From: Clavelina lepadiformis
Taxonomy: Eukaryota; Chordata; Ascidiacea; Aplousobranchia; Clavelinidae
Assembly: GCF_947623445.1 (NCBI RefSeq)
Contig: NC_135240.1
Coordinates: 9,734,001-9,798,000, forward strand
DNA: 64,000 nt
Direction: 5' to 3'
Position 1 is the first letter of the stretch. Every line of letters begins with the position of its first letter. The translations under genes were made by a program, and so were the position numbers. The notes under the pieces are model-generated. The model was not told the origin of the DNA and searched no databases. It worked only from the letters and a program-made list of their open reading frames with translations. Positions 56,501 through 64,000 of the stretch are shown here, piece by piece.

Positions 56501-59500
56501 TCCTTTAGTAGATTCAGTTTTCACGTCACAAGATTTGATCCTTGGTTTTATTTTGCCTGATGCAATATCAATAGCTTTAACTTCGAGAGATTCAGTGATT
56601 TTTGCCGAGGGCGTGACAGCTGCAAGCGGAACAGGAGCTACGTTTTTCCATGGTCGAAGAAAATCGTCGTTTACAACTTTTACGAGGCCGTCGTAATAAC
56701 GAATCTTGTAGGTTACTAAAACATGAATTGAAGCTGTGTGTTAAAAATAATATTGCTTATAAAGGTTGTGCAGATTTTCCACAAATTTTGTGTATTGACG
56801 ATGGTTAAGCACAATGGAAATGACAGCCAACCAACGAAAAAGTATGTGTAAAATAACGTTCAATGTAAATATTCGGTTTATTCATCTTGCCAGGATTGCT
56901 AGGAAACGGGTCATAATGAAAGTAATATTGGTGAATGAACTTACCTGCGTCTATGCGTTTCAAAACAGTAGCGGAATAGAGCTTGCAGTCAGACCATTTC
57001 GCCAGCACCAAGTCTCCTTTTTTGTAGTGATACTTCGGACCAGCTTGTGACGCAACACGTTGCTCTTAAACAAAAAATGCGATTAGTTAAGCTTTTCAGT
57101 AGAAAGGTATCGTGACAACTGACAAGCATTAATACAATGCCCCACTTAAAGTGCTTGGATCTGTTATCCATACCTTTATCCATAGGAAAACAGCGTTGCA
57201 CTTCAAATTTTAATAAATAAACAACAACATACCCGGCACTGATGGTTCACTTTGACTTAAACTAATTCGAGTCCTGGTTCCACTTCGTGACTTCTTCATC
57301 TCAGCTAGTTGTTTCGCTGTTTCAGCATCTGACTTGGGTTCGTTTTGAAGATCCTCCGTTTTGTCTTCGGATTCGAGACCTGTTGAATACAAGCACAGAG
57401 TGTTTAGAGTAATATGTGTTTAGTAAATAGTCAAAAACTACGGACACCTTCAGCTACTTTTCTAAAGAAAAGCCTTGCCCAAAGTACAGAACACATTTCA
57501 TTGAGAGTGTTTGAAAACTTAAGTGCTAAGGTTGCACCGACTTTTATCGCTTTCTGATTCCATATAGCTGGAGTTCATCGATGCTTCATCAACATCTTGT
57601 GCCATTCTTTCGTTCTCTTCAACATGCAGGAGTGGTTTGCTGCTCTTACTCTTGTTTCGCTTCTCTGTAAATACACACAAGGTTATTAATAGTGTTACAT
57701 GCAGGATTAGAATTTGAAATTTTTTTTAAGTACCTCTGCTTGCTTTTGTCGATTCTGGCATTGGACTGTACAGCTTTGTCAGTTCAAAGCACATCTGTTT
57801 AATTCAATGATATTCTTTATATTTTTAGAACATTTAGTTTGTAAAATTCAATTATTTTGCGTGGCTACAAAGTGTTTGTAACCATGTGAGTGACAACTAA
57901 CAAACAACCCGTCTATGGATTTATCAACATTACCTTGATTGTTGATGGTGTAGCAACTTTTAGAAATTCTTGTTTGAAGCAGTTGGCAAAAGCGTGTGTA
58001 GAGACTTGTTTTCCACTATTTTCAACCATGAATTTTGTAAACTGCAAGAGGTTTAAAGCAGTACTTAAATTTTACTAAAACGGACACAATATTATCGCCA
58101 ACCAAAGTTAACAAACAAATAAGGGGGAGGGGATATACTGTTACTAACCACAGATTTCTTCCACTGAATTCTTAATCGGCCAAACAGCTTTTGATCTGGA
58201 TGCTGCACAAAATGAGCAGCGGATGGCAAGAACCTACAATACAAAAAGCATTACTTTAACCATGGAAAATCATGTAAACTTTAAAATCTTGCGTATCCAT
58301 GTGTCTTACCTAAAAAGAATAATTTTGTTGTGTTCTGCAAAGTTTAGAGTTGCAAAATCAAGCATTTCTAATGGAGAATCAACAAGCAGGGCCAGCGGCC
58401 GTTTTTTGGTTGAAATCTTCTTCAAAAAACAGTTTTTCAGCCAGTACAAAAACATACCAGAGTTGCTAAGGCCTTGGCTTGTGAATCCAATTGAGTTCGT
58501 GAAAAGCTTATCTTGTGATATTTTAGTGCCAATGTTGTCTGAAAATAACGTGAAAATAGTAGCGCGCAAATTATAGGGTCAATAATAGATTTGCCTTGTC
58601 ACGAAAAAAGTTTCCCAACAAAAGATGTAAACAAAATGAATAATATTTTTTCTTATTGCAGGGAACTAACCTGGGAAGATGTGAACCGGAGAAGTGACTG
58701 AGCCATCAGCACCAACGCATGTCAAAGTGGTGATTTTTGAACTGGATGAAATGTTGTTGAGTGCAATAGACTTGTGTGAAAACTGAACATTGTGCAAAGG
58801 ACCTTGGGTTGTATCCCATACTGTTTCATCACAATAATATACAGCGTTGGGTACTACATTAGCCGATTGCACAGTAGATAGCCATCTGCTGAGCCAATCT
58901 TGAAATCCATTTCGATCAAGCTGAAACCGAGACAACGGTTGTTCTCGTCCAGGAAATATTTCAGGATGCCTTTCAAGAAATTCTAAGTTTGAAATATAAA
59001 AGGCTTTAGTAAGATACATGTATGACTTTATGGAGTTAAAAATGACTGCAACTGTGTTGTTTCAATTTCAAAATTATAAGTAAGTTGTACGTGACAAATT
59101 GCTCAAAATCAAGCAGCTGCTTACCTTCTATCCACTTTTCTGAAGGCTGGTTTATGGGTAAGTCATCATCAAACATAACCGAATATGCTTCGTGAGATAG
59201 AAATGATTTTATTTTAAGAGAGATTTGCAAACAGTCAATACCCCAACCATAATCAGTCATGTCATGAATCCAATTGACAATGTTGTCTTCATTCATGGTG
59301 CTCATAAACAATGTCTCACTTGATGCAACGATCATGTTTGCCTTACTACTCACATGTTCCCTCAGTTTACTTATGTTCACGTCAAGCTTTTCCACCACCT
59401 AATGGATAAGAAAGTGACCATAACTTAACATCGGTTTGATGAGAAAATTTATTTAAATTTTAAGCTTACAGTTTTGAGGCTGATATCCTCTTTCAAATAT

Positions 59501-62500
59501 TGTTGAAATCCAGCATCTAGTCGCTCAGGGAGTACCATAGTTTTGGGATCAATTGCTTAAAAAGTAAGTTTTTTATTATTATTCCTACATGGAAAATAAC
59601 TTATGATGAAATATTAATTGGTAGAAATGTAGATAAAAATATTGAAAGCCATTATTTCACCCCGAGTAGATCATGTAGCCCGTTGTTAAAGATAGTTTAG
59701 GAGAATTGGTATGTAAAAAATGCTTTTTGTTGTTTGGAGTTTAATAGAAGTTAGATTTATATTAAAAGATAGATTTAGGTTGAGTTTATTGAACTGCTGT
59801 ATGTTGTCACTTTTAAGTTTAGTTACCAACTAACTGCCAAAAATAGCATCGAATGTACAAATTTCTTCCAGGAAAATAGCGACAGGCTAAAATATTACCT
59901 TTCAGAGTAGTTTCTTTTAAATTATCCAAGGCAACTGCAAATAACGTAGATTCTGCTTCATATGCTGAAGATGTGATTGGTGCAGTATTTCCAGAGGCAA
60001 CAGTGGATGTTGACTGTGACAATTGTAGCAGGGCTTCTCCGGCTTCTTGTCTTGTTGAGCTGCAAGTAAAATAACAGAGTTTAAATACGGGCAACTAAAC
60101 TGAATTCCATACCAAATAAATCTTTTGTTTTACTTTGCAAAGCTATAAATTTATACCATGGGGTGTTAGATGTTGCTTTTTCGCTCATTTCTGCTTTTTT
60201 TATATTCTCAAGCATGTCCTCTTGGACGGCTACACTGTTATAAATAAACAATAGATTAATCCAGAATCTGATAAAACTGAAAAAAGCTTATTAGTAGATA
60301 CTTCACCTTGAAACGTTAGCATCCTCATTTGAAATCTGAGAACCTGCAAGTGATAAAATATCATATTATATTTTGAAGAACAGTACAAAAGTTTTGCAAT
60401 TTCTGTGCTATTTATATTACGATTACCTGTTGTTTTAGTAATGTTGGTTGTTTTCTTTTTTTTTCTAGATGATGGCACTGCGAGCAAAACACAAGCAATA
60501 TCAGTTTAAGTACATATATTCACAGTCAAACAGAACACTGAGAAACATAACTAGTGCAAATGGATACAAAAATTGATGTGTTAGTCCAACTACAAAATAT
60601 GATAGATTTGTTAACAACCACGTAGTTGACAGAAATCTTGAGCAAAATTAATACTAGTTCAACAACAGTAGCTTTGTTACGACTTGTGCTACTTCAACAT
60701 ATTTAAAGGTGGAAGCAGCATTTTGTAATCTCACCTGATGTTCCGTGCTTTTTCATGACAGGCTTGCTATCACCATCCTCTGTAGCATATAAAAAGTATT
60801 ACTTTTTTCGAGTAATAAAGGTTGTTAAAAAGAGTAACACATTAACCTTTTACAGAATTTTATTTAGATTTTCCACAGTATTGAGCTTATCTCACCACAA
60901 ACATTATAGTGTCAAGTGGTATTTTGTAAAATGAAATATAAAATTATATCTTACCGTCAATAATAAGTGGACTATCAGAGTCATCACTTGAGCTCATGTT
61001 CACAATATCTTTTTCTTCACCAACTTCATCAGTTGTAATGCTATGCATTGGTGCACTGCAATAGGAAAATATTTATTTTAACATGACTATATAACGTAAC
61101 AATTTAATAATGAAAACAGCGTAAAAAGACCAGTGGTGGGTTTCAACTGGTTTGCAGCAGTTTATGCGGACCATGCATTAAAACGTTGTTAAAAAGAAAA
61201 CTTTTATTGTTTGATGGTGGCTGTTGCTAATGAGAAAACATTAGAGAGTCAGTTGCTTGAAGCTTTAAATATTCCTACTAAGTGTTATCTCCGTACCAAG
61301 CACATTTAACTACCTGGTAAAACTCAAGTTTGTTGTTGCTGGAGAAAAGCTAGAAGTTGACTGTGTTGAAACAGTTGTAGTTGTTGATGCAATTGTGGTG
61401 ACAGCTTTATCAAGAAGAGTGCCGGTGATCTTATCAAGTCTAGCCTGCTTCGCCTGGAAGTTCCCTGTCTGTGTGGGAGATGTTGTACGAACAGGGGATG
61501 TTGTGGTGCTAGTAGGAGTAGCTGTTTCTTCTATTTTACGTTTTCTGGCTTTTCGAGTAGAAGCTGGTGAGGCATAGTTTGCAGAGCCGTCTGGAGCAGG
61601 AAACAATAAAAAAACTGGAGTTAAACATTCTAACGCTAGGAAACAGAAATAACAAAAGTATGTTTTAAATCTAAAAGACGCAGATATTACAATACAAAAG
61701 TAATGGCTTTAAAACAATAATTTCTAACCTTTCCGTGCAGCAATACGTTTTTCTCTGTCATTTGCTGAAGTTTTGTAACGCCTGTAACTGGAGTTTTTAG
61801 CAATTGTGGTTGCTTGCTGCGGCGAGTCAACGGGGCGGGTGGATAACGACATGAGATAGGTAGTTTGAGCAGTTTTCATCGCAGCATCCTGCAAAATTAA
61901 ATAAATTACGAAGTAATGTACGGTAATGTCTTAAGTAGGTACGATAAAACAGATCACTTTCTTTCTCCTAAACTAAGACTAAGTGTTATTGTTTTTGCTT
62001 TTAGGGGATGAATACAATCACATGAACTTCTTCTGCAAGTTTAAACAAATTCAGGGTCCGGGACATGGCTGTTCCTACATAAGATGTTTATTTAAGCTAA
62101 TCAGCGAAACATCGAACAAAATTTCAGAACTGAAAATGGGTCAAAAAAGCACCAGAATTTCCGGAATTTATTTATTGTAAACCAATATTTTTAGACGGAT
62201 AGCTTAACTTTAAAAAAGCAATTCCAGTATTGAGACACCTAATAGTGATAATATTCATACGATTTTAGCTACAGGTCATATTTTATGGAAGCGCATTAAG
62301 ACTTCTGCATGTATTGACAGGCTTACCTTTTCCTTTTCTGTCATTTTTTTCAGTAGATTCGGGCGAACCACCTTTTTCAATCCATCGTAATACATGACAA
62401 CGTAAGAGCCAGTCTCTTTGATACTTAAAACTGTGCCTGGATAAAAGTTTCCATCTGACCATTGGGACAGAACATCATCACCAACATTGAACTTCTACAT

Positions 62501-64000
62501 AGTTCAAAAAAAATTAATATGGAGTTTTTATGCCAAAAATAACAACTCATAAATTTTTGTGGTTTAAATACAAAACAATGTCAAACGATCAAGATAAGTT
62601 TGTTAGCTTTTTGATGAAATGTTTGTCATGATTTAAGCAATTATAACTTTGGTAGGGTTGAGCTAGACTTTGCATACCAAGTGGTTGCGATAAAAGCCAC
62701 AAAAGAAGGTATAAACATTTTACTAAAAAAGCGCTAACATATTTCGAACAACATTTGTTCTTTATCAAAGCTGCAATGAGTTACAGTAGTTGATTATCGG
62801 TTTAAGTACTCTACAACGTTATATTAAAAGAAGAAGGGAACAAAATAAATAAGAAAAATGAGCTATCAGCATGCAGAAGACAAAGATAATAGCAGGAAAA
62901 CAATGAGCCTATAACGATTCATGGGACATGGTAGTCAAACAAAAACTACATGTAAAACAATAAACCGCATGGTGCAGACATGACAGGATGTTGTACACTT
63001 AACCAATTAATTTTACCTGCACATCAACTTTCTTTTCGACAGTAGTTGAGCCGCGAATAAGATTGCTCGACATAGGAAAAAGAGTATCAAATCGCTTTCC
63101 CCAACCATTAAAATGAACCAAAACTTCCTGCTTGTCTTCATAAACCTGTGATATAAATATTGGCTGTTGCAATAGTTATCATGCAAGTCTGGTCATAGTA
63201 ATGAATTAGGATATACCTCAACAATTTTTGCTTTATACCACTTAGAACAGTCCATAGCTTCAATATTTGCTCCTTCCTCAAATTTGATCTCTTCCAAAGG
63301 TACAGCATCAGCAGGCACCATCGATTTTCTATTTGCACCTGGAGTGGTTACCTTAAGACAAAACAGTAATAAAATTTATTATCTTTGAAACATACCGACC
63401 GTGTACTCACTTGGGTTGAAACAAAATATCAGCAGTGTTTGTATTGCTATACTTACAGCTAATGGTTTCTTTTTTACTAGACTCTTTGGCTTTGTACTGT
63501 CTGTCGCAACAGTAGGAGTAACTGGTTTGCTCTTCTTTGTAATTGCAGGTGTAGTGCTAGAAGATATTGTGCCGTCGGTTATGTGGCCAGTTTCTGATTG
63601 GTCAGTTTGTTTAGTGTTTTCGGACATGTTTGATAAATCAACTTCAGATGTAGATGACGAAACTTTTGACTTTGCAGCTTTAAACAGAGTACTCGAAAGC
63701 TTCAAACTTCCAAGTGATTTCCTTCCCCTTGATTTTCGAGCTGCTGATTTAACAGACTTAGGCGAGAGGCTTGGGGATCTTGTCTTCAATGTTTGAGCTG
63801 CTGCTTTTCTCCTGCCATCCTCTGTTCGAGAGCGATAGTGTTTGGCACTTCTTCCACCACTATCAGAAGATCTATCCTTGACTGATGATGACTGAGTGCT
63901 ATCCAAAGTAGGAAGAGTTTTTTTATTATCTTTCTTCTGGGGTGATTTTGGAAGTGAAACATCACTTTGAGTCGAGTCTTTGTCTCTTGCGTTGCTTTTG
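50521..64000 (-). CDS. PHF20-like Tudor/C2H2/PHD protein with embedded pogo DDE domain (5' partial)
   Basis: Forty exons: 64000-63457, 63351-63217, 63145-63017, 62494-62327, 61888-61729, 61590-61314, 61055-60955, 60779-60735, 60477-60427, 60343-60307, 60234-60157, 60059-59899, 59555-59470, 59398-59125, 58982-58671, 58538-58310, 58233-58149, 58041-57934, 57794-57734, 57664-57542, 57379-57233, 57064-56945, 56715-56404, 56250-56209, 56108-55989, 55927-55656, 55576-55408, 55276-55156, 54950-54881, 54785-54660, 54472-54322, 54095-53862, 53542-53500, 53424-53340, 53211-52946, 52840-52705, 52294-52057, 51931-51737, 51123-51017, 50859-50521. All phases match, giving 2151 residues from the edge; only the 57542 donor (GTCGGT) is weak. 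Order: basic start; Tudor 1 (about 193-265, [20 protein letters not shown]); Tudor 2 (270-325, [16 protein letters not shown]); Ser/Thr-rich linker; CENP-B HTH and DDE region (658-1013); Tudors 3-5 (about 1115, 1272, 1415 on); C2H2 [11 protein letters not shown] (1555); [23 protein letters not shown] (1742-1806); a PHF20 segment with [20 protein letters not shown] and a helical C-terminus. PHF20 is a methyl-lysine reader of NSL/MOF acetyltransferase complexes; the same role here is inference. The 5' end lies beyond the window. Confidence 0.85.
57934..59398 (-). other. Exonised pogo/CENP-B-type transposase region
   Basis: Five exons within the PHF20-like gene. Exon 59398-59125 ends in a CENP-B-type helix-turn-helix ([16 protein letters not shown]), completed in the next exon by EKWIE and [20 protein letters not shown], which fits the W...FLKRHPE signature. 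Then comes a DDE_1 fold: [11 protein letters not shown] (first Asp, usual form IYNxDETG), [31 protein letters not shown] (second Asp, usual LLLDNHxSH), and [16 protein letters not shown] (third Asp, usual LQPLDVGVFGPLK). The C-terminal helix continues into exon 57794-57734. Three Asp positions are kept while the neighbouring Asn and His are replaced. Pogo elements usually lack introns, so the split structure and loss of inverted repeats point to an old domesticated domain. Confidence 0.8.
62327..63351 (-). other. N-terminal tandem Tudor pair of the PHF20-like gene
   Basis: Three exons encode the two Tudor domains that open PHF20/PHF20L1. Tudor 1 is split at [21 protein letters not shown], matching human NWYPAHIEDIDYEEGKVLIHF. 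Tudor 2 is a single exon with [19 protein letters not shown] and [16 protein letters not shown], matching NEQVLACWSDCRFYPAKV and TYTVKFYDGVVQTV. Tudor 2 keeps the aromatic WSD..FYP and YYDG positions of a methyl-lysine pocket. Confidence 0.85.

Noticed and set aside
58306-59398. Free-standing pogo transposon inserted in an intron
   Set aside because: The transposase coding is divided by several GT-AG introns, keeps phase with the host exons on both sides, and shows no terminal inverted repeats or TA duplication in the flanks I inspected.
61395-61577. 60-codon plus-strand frame rich in valine
   Set aside because: It is antisense to exon 61590-61314 of the PHF20-like gene, whose Thr/Ser-rich coding produces this shadow.

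Overview
The window is animal nuclear DNA: AT-rich, with many short spliced genes, GT-AG introns mostly of 50 to 700 bp, and a deuterostome-type gene set (MRPS35, LYRM2, CAMLG, GTF3C3, a FAM167 relative, a TASK-type K2P channel, a PHF20 relative). Compactness, closely packed same-strand genes with splice acceptors just upstream of their ATGs, and abundant small hAT elements suggest a tunicate, probably an ascidian. That assignment is inference, because no species-diagnostic sequence was seen. Exon chains were built by hand from splice sites, reading-frame phase and remembered family sequences. No search was run.

Layout. 1-4695: MRPS35 on the minus strand (7 exons), after a noncoding left edge. 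4.7-10.5 kb: a repeat-rich gap with a hAT MITE, one copy of an unclassified repeat, and a tRNA-headed SINE-like repeat split by a second hAT element. 10.5-19.1 kb: LYRM2, CAMLG and GTF3C3 (TFIIIC102, 21 exons) head to tail on the plus strand, a candidate operon. GTF3C3 intron 1 holds an antisense ORF, a SINE remnant and a young hAT MITE. 19.9-23.5 kb: an unrecognised 564-residue basic protein gene (minus). 25.9-28.3 kb: a FAM167-family gene (minus). 28.3-36.2 kb: mostly noncoding, with a hAT element carrying a BED-like ORF inside a second copy of the unclassified repeat. 36.2-44.4 kb: a TASK (KCNK3/9-like) two-pore K+ channel gene (minus) with a very long cytoplasmic tail. 44.4-50.5 kb: noncoding, with a third repeat copy and the second copy of the young MITE. 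50.5-64.0 kb and beyond the edge: a 40-exon minus-strand gene.

The most unusual item is that last gene. Its two ends are PHF20-like (tandem Tudor domains at the start; C2H2 finger, PHD finger and a PHF20-type segment at the end), while its middle encodes a CENP-B/pogo-type helix-turn-helix plus a DDE transposase fold, spliced in frame and followed by three extra Tudor domains. Intron phases agree across the chain except for one doubtful junction. If transcripts confirm it, this is a host chromatin-reader gene that has captured a pogo-family transposase. The other genes are housekeeping or signalling genes with no evident shared pathway. The exception is the candidate LYRM2-CAMLG-GTF3C3 operon, which would couple mitochondrial, ER-insertion and Pol III functions at the level of transcription.
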